Numbered from the stretch's first letter, positions 17,740 to 26,469 are shown. The stretch is 64,000 nucleotides of DNA from an uncultured Desulfobacter sp. (GCF_963665355.1 NZ_OY762229.1:4464001-4528000), one strand, 5' to 3'. The notes: a model not told the origin generated them from the letters alone. Translations and numbers: made by a program.

Positions 17740-19839
17740 ATGAAACCCACCCTCGCCTTACTTGCAAGCGGCATCGTATTCTGTACCGCGATCATTCCCA
17801 TTTGTTCTGTTCAAGGACTTGGAGATGTCTCCTTGACACTGCCGCAGTCCGCAGAGGCGAACTGCTGCTCGGTCATCCGTTTCAGCGAAGAAGACACGGT
17901 CTATCTGAAAACAGAGCAGTATCTCTGGCCCATCAGCGATCCGGCCACCTACGTGGATTTGGGCTACAGCAAGGGCGACTGTGAAACCCCTGACTGGCAA
18001 TTCATCAGCGTGGTGCGCCAGGCCGAGAAAGTCCTCTATGGCTCCCGCATCAGGACCGAACGGATCCCTTTTGAAGGCATGATCGTTCGCTTGACCGACT
18101 CGGTCGGGAAAAATACCTGTTACCCCAAGCCCAACTGGCCTGCGGATGAACCGGATCCGTTTTACTACTACGATGGTGATGGATTCCGGACTGCAGCGAA
18201 TTCCGAGGTCGCCGCAGATCTGGGGCTCACTGAGGACAACGAGGACGTCATCCCCATCACTCAAAGCCTGTTTGACAGACTCGGGTGGAGCGAAGCAGGA
18301 GACATCACCAGTCCCTTCGAATTCGTCAAAGACCAGGTTTCGGATTATACCCCCCTCCAGTTCGGCAACTATTCCGGCGTCTATCTCTATACCGACGATA
18401 CCCTTTGGCAGATCCGGGATCCGGAGACTTACGCCCTGCTCGGTTTCAACACTGGGGACTGCGTGACCCCCGATTGGAGCCTTGTCCGGAAGTTCAGCGG
18501 CTATCCGCCCAGCGGCATGGTCGGTCGTTCCGGATATTCAACCACCATCCAGTTTTTAGTCACCCACAGCGCTCCCATCCCCTTCAAAGGCATGGCCGCC
18601 ACGGTTGTCGAGGCAATCGGTCCTAAAACCTGCACCCCACTGGGGTCGAAAGAGAACACCGCCAAGGTCTACTATTTTGACGGCAACCAATTCCGCTGGA
18701 TCCAAACCCCGGAGGCCTATTTCGGTCTGGGATATCCCCAATGGAATTTCACCGTACCCATAACTCAGGATCTCTTCGACCGGTACGGTGAAGGAGACGC
18801 CATCGCCGTTCCAGAGGATGCCTTTGAATGGAACTGGATGCCCTTTGAAGCAGTCGTAGTCGTGTCCGATATCAATGATCTGTGGGGCTTTGCTGCAGAC
18901 GATGTGTATGCCGTGGGAGAGACGGATTCTTCGGTGCCCAAAGGCGTTCTATACCACTATGACGGCTGCCAATGGCACGACCTCGACCTGACAAATGTGC
19001 TGGCCACTGCCTCCCTTCCCCCCTTGAAAGGGGTTTGGTGCGGAATGGATGCCAACGTCTTTGTTGTGGGTGAGCAAGGAACCATCCTCCAATTCGACGG
19101 GACCCAATGGCGGCGGATGATCTCCCCTACGGAGGAGGGGTTAAACGCGGTCTGGGGTCTGAACGACGCGGATGTCTATGCCGTTGGAGACAACGGCACC
19201 ATCATCCATTACGACGGCTCTACCTGGCAAATCATGATCGTCCAGGCCAAAATGGATTTCCAAGGCATCTGGGGCAACTCTCCCAGCGACCTTGACCTCA
19301 TAGGTAAAATCGATGAGATCGCGTCCCCCTCACCCATACTCCATTTTGACGGTTCCTCCTGGACGCCTCAAGAGCTCCCCCTGCCGGCGGGAACGGATGG
19401 CAACCTGGATTTGTACGGTATCTGGGGTGCCACTGGCGGCCCTGTCCTTGCCGTGGGGGAAAAGGGCATCATCGTCAAACGCGAGTTTGAAGACGACCAG
19501 TGGCAACTGGTCCGGGCGCCTGAAGAAACAAGATGCTCCCCCGATTATCTCGACATCTGGGGATATACACCGGATGACCTGTTCATGACCTGGATGGCCG
19601 GCTATTACTATTTCTTCGGCACCAAGCACCAGTGCGTCGCAACGGAATCAGTTCTCCATTTTGACGGCACCGACTGGCGACGGATGAGTATGACTACCCT
19701 CAGCGTTCCCTGGCTCTATCCGCGGGAATTAAAAGCCGTCTGGGGCAGCAAGGACGGCCATGTCTTTACGGCCGGCCCTAGGGGCCAGATCCTTCATTAT
19801 CAGCGGCCAAGATCGGCCGGGGCTGCTTATGAAAAATAG
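17740..19839 (+). CDS. Large secreted beta-propeller-like repeat protein
   Basis: A 699-residue protein with an N-terminal signal peptide (about residues 1-26). Residues 55-350 hold two copies of a module: YLWPISDPATYVDLGYSKGD then CETPDW, and LWQIRDPETYALLGFNTGDC then VTPDW, each later followed by PFEGM/PFKGM, a YY(Y/F)DG motif, and PITQ-LFDR. A third partial copy (FRWIQTPEAYFGLGY) also occurs. From about 375 there are five or six blades of the type VWGLNDADVYAVGDNGTIIH then YDGSTW, matching bacterial propellers with W-G-x-D-V-Y-A-V-G repeats. The strong AAGGAGG site and GC-richer composition than its surroundings suggest a functional, separately acquired gene. No enzyme motif is visible; binding or surface adhesion is only a guess. 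Confidence 0.75.
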   Translation: MKPTLALLASGIVFCTAIIPICSVQGLGDVSLTLPQSAEANCCSVIRFSEEDTVYLKTEQYLWPISDPATYVDLGYSKGDCETPDWQFISVVRQAEKVLYGSRIRTERIPFEGMIVRLTDSVGKNTCYPKPNWPADEPDPFYYYDGDGFRTAANSEVAADLGLTEDNEDVIPITQSLFDRLGWSEAGDITSPFEFVKDQVSDYTPLQFGNYSGVYLYTDDTLWQIRDPETYALLGFNTGDCVTPDWSLVRKFSGYPPSGMVGRSGYSTTIQFLVTHSAPIPFKGMAATVVEAIGPKTCTPLGSKENTAKVYYFDGNQFRWIQTPEAYFGLGYPQWNFTVPITQDLFDRYGEGDAIAVPEDAFEWNWMPFEAVVVVSDINDLWGFAADDVYAVGETDSSVPKGVLYHYDGCQWHDLDLTNVLATASLPPLKGVWCGMDANVFVVGEQGTILQFDGTQWRRMISPTEEGLNAVWGLNDADVYAVGDNGTIIHYDGSTWQIMIVQAKMDFQGIWGNSPSDLDLIGKIDEIASPSPILHFDGSSWTPQELPLPAGTDGNLDLYGIWGATGGPVLAVGEKGIIVKREFEDDQWQLVRAPEETRCSPDYLDIWGYTPDDLFMTWMAGYYYFFGTKHQCVATESVLHFDGTDWRRMSMTTLSVPWLYPRELKAVWGSKDGHVFTAGPRGQILHYQRPRSAGAAYEK

Positions 19840-19883
19840 AGGATATCAAGATTTAGGCAAAAGTATAGGCGGATTTAGAAATT

Positions 19884-20075
19884 ATGGTCAATTTATTTTG
19901 TAACAATTTTTTACCTATTCTGAACTTCAAACGTAACGAATTTAAATTTGAGATAGATAGTAACATAACGTTAAAAGAGGCAAATTTTATGGAATCAGAT
20001 GTTTTGTATATCACTGGTCAACCGATTAAAGTTAATAATACTGTAAAATTTCCAGTTTCATCAGACAGGAAGTAG
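19884..20075 (+). CDS. Doubtful 63-residue ORF
   Basis: An open frame with ATG start and no convincing ribosome-binding site; the product matches nothing I recognise. The second half (ANFMESDVLYITGQPIKV) reads like part of a larger protein. It lies between the propeller gene and the nuclease remnant in AT-rich DNA. It could be noise. Confidence 0.2.
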   Translation: MVNLFCNNFLPILNFKRNEFKFEIDSNITLKEANFMESDVLYITGQPIKVNNTVKFPVSSDRK

Positions 20076-20245
20076 ACTTTTGTTGGGTTGCATTTATTAC
20101 ATTATTTTCGTTCCCGTCCGCAGATCTGGAAAAATCAAGAATATACCAGATATTGTTGATTCTGGACAAGGCAGGAACATCCCCCCTGGATAATCATCTT
20201 GTATCACAAAAGCAAACAGGGACGGTATCCCATTTAACCTTATAA

Positions 20246-20609
20246 TTATGGTTTGCAAATCCCGCAAGGCTTGTCTCCGGCATTTATAGCATCTTGTCTA
20301 CTCTGAAACACTTTCCGGCAATTCTTGCAGTCGTCATGCCTGCAACTTGATCTGTGGAAAGTATGGCTTTTCATATTGCCATGATAGGTTAAGGAAACCA
20401 ATGTCGTTTTTGGAGGTGGTTGATACTCATCAGGCTCACTCCAGATATTTAACCTTTCATGCATGGCCTCATTCTCTGCTATGAGGAAATCAGAATGGTA
20501 TTTTTCACTTTTACCGTATTTTGTGTAATATTTTGACCATCCTTGACGAACTAATTCCAGATTGAAGTTTTTGCCATCCAGAATCACATAAGCGAGGAGC
20601 CTACCGTAA
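20246..20609 (-). pseudogene. Staphylococcal-nuclease-like gene, 3' exon only
   Basis: Translation from the intron junction reads YGRLLAYVILDGKNFN then LELVRQGWSKYY, the C-terminal half of an SNase/thermonuclease domain. It is followed by a short linker and a Cys/His cluster (HTFHRSSCRHDDCKNC, ending GDKPCGIC) resembling the Ada-type metal-binding motif often appended to bacterial thermonucleases. The N-terminal half with the catalytic Arg/Asp/Glu set is absent. The coding sequence starts exactly where a group II intron would end (20610), so the gene was split by the intron and its 5' exon later lost. Confidence 0.7.
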
Positions 20610-20679
20610 TCTGGTAGGAGGTGGCTAACGCCACCCACCTACCTACAGAACGGCACGTACCGGCCAGGTATACCGCTCT
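20610..20679 (-). ncRNA. Group II intron domains V and VI
   Basis: Domain V is read at 20679-20649 on the minus strand. Its outer arms GAGCGG and CCGTTC pair with one G-U wobble and include the catalytic AGC triad; ACGTG follows the bulge side. Domain VI follows as a long hairpin, arms at 20631-20644 and 20614-20626 with a four-base loop, ending in CCTACCAGAT with the bulge-candidate A seven bases from the end. The loop of domain V is not the usual GAAA, so some decay is possible. Confidence 0.55.
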
Positions 20680-21197
20680 TCGATCAGCAACCGAACGGTA
20701 GTTCGAGAGTTTTCTGCCTTTTGACGTGAAGAAAGTATAATCCCTGCTTTTTGAACCATGCAATGTTCATTACAACCCGGGTTTCTTATGGTCCAACTCG
20801 TTCCAAGGAATTTAACATCTTCAGATCGACCTACCCTGCTTTTGTCCCGGTTAATCTTCAATTTGAGTTTGCCTTCGATAAACTTACTGATACTTTCTAT
20901 GACCCGGTTGGCCGCTTTAGGGGACCGGACGAATATATTACAGTCATCAGCGTATCGACAGAACTCAAGGCCCCGTCTTTCAAGCTCTTTATCCAACTCA
21001 TCAAGTACTACGTTACTCAATAACGGGCTTAAAGGGCTCCCCTGAACGGTTCCCTCTTTCGTAAGCAAAACCTTGCTGTTTGCCATCACACCACTACACA
21101 GTATCATGCCAATCAGACGAAGAATTTTTTTGTCCGTCACATGACCTGAGAGCAGGTAGATAAGGCGATCGTGGTTCACTCGGTCGAAGGAACACAC
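20643..21197 (-). pseudogene. Group II intron reverse transcriptase/maturase fragment
   Basis: A 184-codon frame containing RT motifs: FDRVNHDRLIYLLSGHV, EGTVQGSPLSPLLSNVVL and the catalytic FCRYADDCNIFVRS (YADD). The fingers region before FDRVNHD is missing, and after VKFLGTSW the maturase X domain is replaced by unrelated sequence that runs straight through intron domain V. Truncated at both ends relative to a normal protein of 400 or more residues, so not functional. Confidence 0.8.
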
Positions 21198-21233
21198 GAC
21201 ACACTACCCACCTCGACGGTTTTCCGCCTAAAG

Positions 21234-21712
21234 TAACGATAACAAAAAATTTTCATCCATTGGAGGGAAAAGCCCTTGATGTCCTCAGTTGGCTTCACAG
21301 AAATGGGATTTTACATTTGACCCTGGTTTTACCTGATGGCACGAGATCCTATATACCTGCTGATTGGACAAATCTGGGTGACATTTGCCCCCAATTCAAA
21401 CCACCAGACAACCGGAAACAGACGGATCTAATTGCCTCAAGATCGAACTTACTACAGGTACGGAAGATAGTAGATACCCTTCTCCTGAAAATATATCCTC
21501 CAAAGCAGCAATCTGAAATCGCTTTAAAGGAGGGACAGAATCATGCAAAAGCAATTGGAACTTTGGCCCGATCAGGAGGAGCAGAAAACTCAAGAAATTT
21601 GGAACAGTCTCAATCTTCAACAGAAGAAAAAAATCATAACCGTTCTATCACGTCTTGTCAGCAAATGTGTCTACTTGAAAAAAACAAATCAAACCATGGA
21701 GGCGGATCATGA
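21234..21712 (+). CDS. DUF5372-like companion of a serine recombinase, 5' end damaged
   Basis: From 21234 the frame reads VTITKNFHPLEGKALDVLSW then LPDGTRSYIPADWTNLGD, the layout of small DUF5372-type proteins found upstream of serine recombinase genes (FHPLEG..., ...IP.EWTDL). There is no ATG or GTG at the expected start; the first available start is a TTG at 21260, so the 5' end was probably cut when this module joined the intron remnant. The frame stays open to 21712, overlapping the next small gene in another phase. Confidence 0.5.
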
Positions 21713-21719
21713 TGAATAA
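21543..21719 (+). CDS. 58-residue protein between DUF5372-like gene and recombinase
   Basis: ATG at 21543 preceded by AAGGAGG (21528-21534). The product starts MQKQLELWPDQEEQ and is helical and charged. The stop overlaps the recombinase start, giving a three-gene overlapping arrangement. Small proteins of this kind sit between DUF5372 and recombinase genes in related elements; the function is unknown. Confidence 0.55.
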   Translation: MQKQLELWPDQEEQKTQEIWNSLNLQQKKKIITVLSRLVSKCVYLKKTNQTMEADHDE

Positions 21720-22113
21720 TCAAAAAATTAAGACGGACCACTTGCAACGGACCGCCTATATTTATATCAGACAGTCAACCGCCGCCAGGTCGAATTTAAT
21801 CGAGAATCCACTGAAAGGCAGTACAAACTCAAGGACAGAGCAGTTGATCTGGGCTGGACAGAACGACAAATTCGAATAATTGATCAAGATTTGGCTCAAT
21901 CCGGTTCCAGTACTTCACAACGTAAAGGTTTTGGTGAAATGATCTCAGAAGTCGCCCTTGGAAAAGTTGGTTTAATCCTGTCGATTGAGGTATCAAGGGT
22001 TGCACGGAACAACTCTGATTGGTACAGATTACTTGATCTGTGCAGCGTAACCAACACACTTATCGGCGACAGTGACGGCCTCTACCATCCGGGGCTTTTT
22101 AATGATCAAAGGG
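21709..22113 (+). pseudogene. Serine recombinase (resolvase domain), frameshifted and truncated
   Basis: The start reads TAYIYIRQST, with the catalytic serine context of resolvase/large serine recombinases. A one-base frameshift at about 21783-21792 follows, after which the other frame continues RQVEFNRESTERQYKLKDRA, LAQSGSSTSQRKGFGEM, ILSIEVSRVARNNSDWYRLL and GDSDGLYHPGLFND, all resolvase-domain motifs. Sequence then switches to IS21 DNA at a shared TGATCA (22108-22113). The DNA-binding C-terminal region is missing. Confidence 0.8.
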
Positions 22114-22566
22114 AACGCCGCCTATAGTGACACCCAGTTTATCCATATGCGTGAAGTCAGACTGGCATAGTTCGCCTGGTTTATGTATTTGTGCAAAGAA
22201 TATTTCTTTGCCGGGACCTTCTGTCGCCCTCCAATACTTGATTCGTCGCTGCAGGGTCCTTAATTGACCATCGGCAAATCGGCCGGGCTGTTTGCGCTGA
22301 AGATCCTCAAAAATGGTTTTGGCTTCCAACCCCGGATTTATTGACAACATTTCTTTGATACTATCCCACGCCTCTTCAAACGGATTTTTACGTGTACGCC
22401 AGTCATGTTCCTGTTTAAGCTCGCTTGGTAATTTACCAAATTCACGGTACTTTCGAGCCGTCTTTTCATCCATACCTGCTTTCATTGCTGCGATCCCGAA
22501 ATCCTTCTCAGATTGAATCAACATGAACAACCTCCTCACTTGTTGGTTTGTCACCATCCAAATCAC
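22107..22566 (-). pseudogene. IS21-family transposase IstA, N-terminal fragment
   Basis: About 150 codons of IstA on the minus strand: SEKDFGIAAMKAGMDEKTAR (helix-turn-helix), then EDLQRKQPGRF, QLRTLQRRIKYWR and GELCQSDFTHMDKLGVTIGG, which includes the first catalytic Asp of the DDE domain. It breaks off at GVPFDH against the serine recombinase. No istB follows. Confidence 0.8.
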
Positions 22567-22653
22567 TCCTTCAATAAGATTTGGAGGCTTTTACCATTTT
22601 TTTTGATTCTTTAAATTTCGGGAATTTTAATTGTCGTTCGGCGGGAATTATAA

Positions 22654-23460
22654 TTGACGCTGATCACATGTTACAGGGCAATTGTGGTTCATTCCAGCGC
22701 CAATGATAAAAGACGGCAAAAGCGTATAGATCGCATTATAAAAAACAGCAAGGACGAACTCGAAAAAACAATCAAGAATATGGTTTCCCAGCCCTTTAAA
22801 TGCCGACCAGATGCTGAAATCGCGGCGGAAAAGTTGGCCAAGGCTGCTGAAACAAGCCTTCATAAAATGCGTGTGGACATTGCCGAAATACCCAAATACG
22901 GTAAAGGACGTCCCAAAACTGGAGAAGTCAGAAAGCCACAACGGATTGAATATGATTTAAAAGTCACCATCGAAGACGATTCTGAAAAGATAGAGAAACT
23001 CAGGCTTGATGCAGGTTGCTTTGTACTCATTACCAATGTCCCGATTCAGGATAAAGATCAGAACTGGTCGGGAGCTGAATTGCTTCGGCTCTACAAAGAG
23101 CAAGACGGGATCGAAAAAAATTTCGGGTTTCTTAAGGATCCCGCTATCGTTAACGCTATATTCCTGAAAAAACCCCAGCGTGTGGAGGCCTTGGGATTGG
23201 TCCTTCTTATTTCTCTCCTCCTTTGGCGCCTGGTTGAAAGAAATTTGAAGCTGTATGTAAAAAATACGGGCAATCTCTTGCCAGGATGGAAGAAGCAGTT
23301 AACCAGAACCCCCACATCCTTCATGATGACTACAAAATTTCTTAACATTTTAATCATCACGGTTGGAAAACAGCGAAAATTGGCAAAACCTTTCAACAAA
23401 ACACAACTTCAATATCTTGAGGCCTTGGAAGTAAACCCCAAATGCTTTGTTTCGCCATGA
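22654..23460 (+). pseudogene. IS1634-family transposase, C-terminal part
   Basis: A 268-codon open frame matching the second half of IS1634/IS4-type transposases: GCFVLITNVPIQDKDQNW, then LYKEQDGIEKNFGFLKDP with the catalytic Glu, FLKKPQRVEALGLVLLISLL, and the usual CFVSP ending. The N-terminal half with the first catalytic Asp residues is absent, and the frame starts abruptly beside the IS21 fragment. Up to 23592 further bases hold no gene and may be the IS end. Confidence 0.75.
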
Positions 23461-23592
23461 TGAGGATACTCAACAGGTAACAAGAAAATGTCCTCGAACA
23501 ATGGAAAAGGGTGCTGAATGTAAGGTGTTTCAAGGTCTTATCGACCATGTGGTGAAACTGGATTTCCTGGGTTCCATACTTGACTGCCGGCA

Positions 23593-24174
23593 CTACTGAT
23601 TCGCTTCAAATCCCCATTGCGCTAACAAAACGGCTACCCAGGCTATAATAATCGCCATGAACTGACGCCCGCCATTGCTGAAAAATTGAATGAAGAACCG
23701 CCGTATCTCTTGTGAGAAAGTTTCGATCTGGACATGGGATTCCATAGAGTTCATCATGAAAAGGGAAAGGTCCATAATAGTCATACAGTAGACAAAAAGT
23801 GAGGCTGCTGTGACTGAAATGATTCGTGTTTTCCTTGAAAGGCCCGGCCAGGCGATCAGTAGAGCAAACGTTATGGCTGGATACAGCACCAGAAAAGACC
23901 CCGAAAAACTTGATTGGTATTCAAGTTGTGCCTTAACATATCGACCGCTCTGCATAACCTCACCTTTAAGGACAGCTTTAAACTCAACCTTTTGGTCTTC
24001 ATTGTCAAATATGGGCATTTGGAATTCAAAATAGTCCGGATAGATTAAATTCAGGAAAACAGAGATCACTGGAAGATAACCTTTGGCATACCGGTCTACA
24101 ACTGAATTAAGTAGAACTGATAATATAAAGTAGGCGAGCAGACATATAAGTACTGGTTTAATCTTTTTAGTCAT
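23593..24174 (-). CDS. Exosortase H-associated membrane protein
   Basis: A 193-residue membrane protein: N-terminal membrane segment, an extracytoplasmic stretch of about 75 residues (around FEFQMPIFDNEDQKVEFKAV), then three hydrophobic segments. It overlaps the 3' end of the exosortase gene by eight bases, indicating coupled translation. A membrane protein of this size and topology is the standard neighbour of exosortase H genes; its biochemical role is not known. I rely on position and topology more than on motifs. Confidence 0.7.
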   Translation of the reverse strand: MTKKIKPVLICLLAYFILSVLLNSVVDRYAKGYLPVISVFLNLIYPDYFEFQMPIFDNEDQKVEFKAVLKGEVMQSGRYVKAQLEYQSSFSGSFLVLYPAITFALLIAWPGLSRKTRIISVTAASLFVYCMTIMDLSLFMMNSMESHVQIETFSQEIRRFFIQFFSNGGRQFMAIIIAWVAVLLAQWGFEANQ

Positions 24175-24676
24175 TTACGCTATCTTTTCTGGTTCCATAA
24201 CGACTCACCCAGAACAGGAAAAAAAGTCCTCCAGCGAATATCACCATGAATTGTCCAACATAGATATGGAAAAAATCAAACCACTTCGGTGTGTTTAACA
24301 GGATGTAGAACAGAAGAACAATTCGTAAAAGGTTCGTAAGATAAATAACCAGGGTTCCCATCACCAGACCATTTAGTTTATATCGCCATGCCATGGGAAA
24401 GGCCAGGATGGCTGCAACAGCAATCAATAGGCCGTCCATACCGTCGCAACCGGCAGCTACGGTCATACGGATCGAATTGGAATTAATATTCCTTCCTTTT
24501 TGAACAATCGATAAGTCTGGTGAAAAATAATTGAGCAGTTTCACAGATACACTGACATTCATCCGTTCGATTAAGATTGGTTCGATCTTGGATTTCGAAA
24601 GATAATACAGAAATTGTCCAGCCAGCATGAGCAGCACAAAAAATGCAACAAACCTAATTTGATATTTTTTTTTCAT
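24167..24676 (-). CDS. xrtH: Exosortase H family cysteine transpeptidase/protease
   Basis: A 169-residue, multi-spanning membrane enzyme of the exosortase/archaeosortase family. The conserved triad is visible: Cys77 in AAGCDGMDGL, Arg118 in YLTNLLRIVLLF and His137 in FDFFHIYVGQ. Short length and the partner gene point to exosortase H, whose known targets end in an IPTLxxWG-type C-terminal sorting signal (established for the family). It would cleave such a tail at the membrane and probably attach the protein to a surface polymer. No protein with such a tail is present in this window. Both genes of the pair look intact. Confidence 0.85.
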   Translation of the reverse strand: MKKKYQIRFVAFFVLLMLAGQFLYYLSKSKIEPILIERMNVSVSVKLLNYFSPDLSIVQKGRNINSNSIRMTVAAGCDGMDGLLIAVAAILAFPMAWRYKLNGLVMGTLVIYLTNLLRIVLLFYILLNTPKWFDFFHIYVGQFMVIFAGGLFFLFWVSRYGTRKDSVND

Positions 24677-24909
24677 CCCAGCACGTTTTCAAAAATCATC
24701 TTAGTATATTTAGGAGACAGAATTTTAGCTCATATATAATGATCTTTATTTATCCCACTTGGTTTCACACCTGTCAAATCAATATTCTATTATTATCAGG
24801 CATATTACGATCTTCTAATTCACCATGTTGCATGCCTGATTGATATTTACCCATATACTTTCGCCGAGTCCGGTAAATATATTAGACTTCCTATCTAATT
24901 CATCCATTG
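24677..24909. other. AT-rich stretch upstream of the exosortase gene
   Basis: No gene recognised. By position it should contain the exosortase promoter on the minus strand; no clear boxes were identified. Confidence 0.4.
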
Positions 24910-25119
24910 TCAAATATAAGTTTGATAAGCCTGAATCTTTTCACCCAATCGGTTGGATAGATATTCACTCCCGGCCTTCAATTAAGCCAAAATCAATTCA
25001 GCCTGGCTCAGATATCTTTTTCGTTTTTCATAATCCAAAGATAAGAGTGGCTGTTGAAGGTTGGTAATCCGATCAGCAATCTTAACCATCCAAATTTCTT
25101 TGGGCTGAAATTTAAATCT
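24910..25119 (-). pseudogene. HD-domain (RelA/SpoT-type hydrolase-like) C-terminal remnant
   Basis: Minus-strand translation gives IWMVKIADRITNLQQP and EKRKRYLSQAELILA. After an indel another frame gives SEYLSNRLGEKIQAYQTYI followed by a stop at 24910. This is the ending of HD-family proteins of the type VKLADRITNLQPPP...KR.YL.EA..IL..LG.AS.YL..RL..KI..Y. The N-terminal part with the His-Asp metal site is missing. No single start-to-stop frame covers it. Confidence 0.6.
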
Positions 25120-25152
25120 TCGTCTTTTTATACCCTTCCCGTTTTTCCATCA

Positions 25153-26145
25153 CTACAACCCCAGCTCTTTCAAATACCCAGCCAATTGAGCATCAATCTT
25201 TTCTTCCTGTTTCTCTATTTCCTTGATACTGGCAAGCGTAGCCACCAAATCCACAGGCTTTTCCTCTTCGCTGGTGTCAATGTATCTGGCGATGTTGAGA
25301 TTGAAGTCGTTGGCTTTGATTTCGGCCATGTCCACGACGCGCATGTATTTATCGATTTCATCACCCCCATCATAGGCATCCACAATCTTTTTGACGTGTT
25401 CCTCTTCCAGGCGGTTCTGGTTCTTGCCTTCCTTGAAATCCTGGCTGGCATCAATGAAGATGACCTTGTTTTTCAAATGCTCGGGTTTGGCTTTATTCAC
25501 CACGAAGATGGAGGCTGGAATACCCGTGTTGTAAAAGAGTTTCGAGGGCAGCCCCACAACCGTTTCCAAGATGTCATCTTTCAGGATACCCTGACGGATT
25601 TTGCCTTCCGAGCCCGCCCGAAAAAGAACACCATGGGGCAGCACAATGCCAACTTTGCCGCCCTGTTCAGCGATGTACCGGGCAATTTCCACGAGCATCC
25701 CGCCGGAACCACACGCAGGGTCATACACAGAGTTCTTTTGTTCGGGCTTTATCAACTGAACAATCAGGCGCACAACACCCTTGGGCGTATAAAACTCGCC
25801 GCCCTTTTTACCCGCATCATCGGCAAACATCTTGATAAGGTATTCGTAGGCATCACCCAACAGGTCCGGGGTGTAGAGGTCCTTATTTTTCAGGGAATAT
25901 TTGTTGAAATGCTGGAGAAGACGCTGGAGCACGGCATCTCTTAAAACTTCCTTGTTCCCGAAGTGAACCGCCGTCATGACCCCTTAGAGGCTGGTATTTT
26001 CCTCTTCTATGGCGGCCAGGGCTTCATCAATGGCTTCCCCTATGTTCTCGGTCTTTTCAATGATACTTTGCCAGCGGGCGGTGTCAGGGATGAAAAAACG
26101 ATGATAGTCGGGGTCGCCTGCGGCCTCTTCAAGGTCCAACCCCTC
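25153..26145 (-). pseudogene. hsdM: Type I restriction-modification methylase HsdM, broken
   Basis: The downstream part (25153-25977, 274 codons) has GDAYEYLIKMFADDAGKKGG, EFYTPKGVVRLIVQLI and methylase motif I DPACGSGGM (residues 86-94). It then jumps directly to KVGIVLPHGVLFRAGSEG, losing 100 or more residues that normally contain catalytic motif IV (NPPF). The upstream part (26145-25987) reads FFIPDTARWQSIIEKTENIG, ending AAIEEENTSL, then a TAA (25984-25986) and continues in frame as GVMTAVHFGN, so a nonsense codon divides it. The first 90 or so residues are gone, and no hsdS or hsdR follows. Confidence 0.85.
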
Positions 26146-26438
26146 TCATTTTGGTTTTAATCAATTTGCTCAATTTAGATTTTATATTTTATATTTTTTT
26201 GTAGAAATTTTAGCTTTTCCATAATCAATGAGTTTCCGCTGGTTTACAATAGGAATCTCACCTGTTAATTCTTCAAAGCTGATTTTAGAATAATGCTTAT
26301 GATGCGGAATTGACAATTATCGCGCCTCCACGATTTTTTGAAATAAAATTCCAGCACGTCATACACCTGAACGTATTAAGAATCAAGGCGTTGGGCGGCA
26401 TCGTGGTCAGGTACGGGCACAGTCACCGATTTACCAAT
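26146..26438. other. Non-coding stretch at right end of island
   Basis: AT-rich DNA between the HsdM remnant and the tRNA terminator. A tyrosine integrase would be expected here in an active tRNA island, but neither strand shows one. Short open frames around 26320-26460 match nothing I know. Confidence 0.5.
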
Positions 26439-26469
26439 AAAAAAAGCTTCCAGTGAAATCACTGAAAGC
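26439..26469 (-). terminator. tRNA-Phe terminator
   Basis: On the minus strand a 10-bp stem with one C-A mismatch (arms 26460-26469 and 26446-26455, four-base loop) is followed by seven T residues (A run 26439-26445 on plus). It lies about 22 bases beyond the tRNA CCA end. Confidence 0.75.

Larger units (their letters stand above)
20610..21205 (-). mobile_element. Group II intron remnant
   Basis: The 3' part of a group II intron lies in the nuclease gene: a reverse transcriptase fragment followed by domain V and domain VI. The 3' boundary is placed at 20610 because the minus strand there ends in the expected A-pyrimidine (AT), with a candidate branch-point A seven bases upstream, and coding resumes at once. 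The upper limit near 21205 is where RT similarity breaks off against the recombinase module; the 5' intron end is lost. Confidence 0.65.

Noticed and set aside
17740-19839. Propeller protein as exosortase H substrate
   Set aside because: Its C terminus (PRSAGAAYEK) has no sorting motif, no hydrophobic helix and no Arg-rich tail.
26320-26460. Possible integrase tail next to the tRNA
   Set aside because: Neither strand shows the R-H-R-Y residues or HxLRH motif of a tyrosine recombinase.
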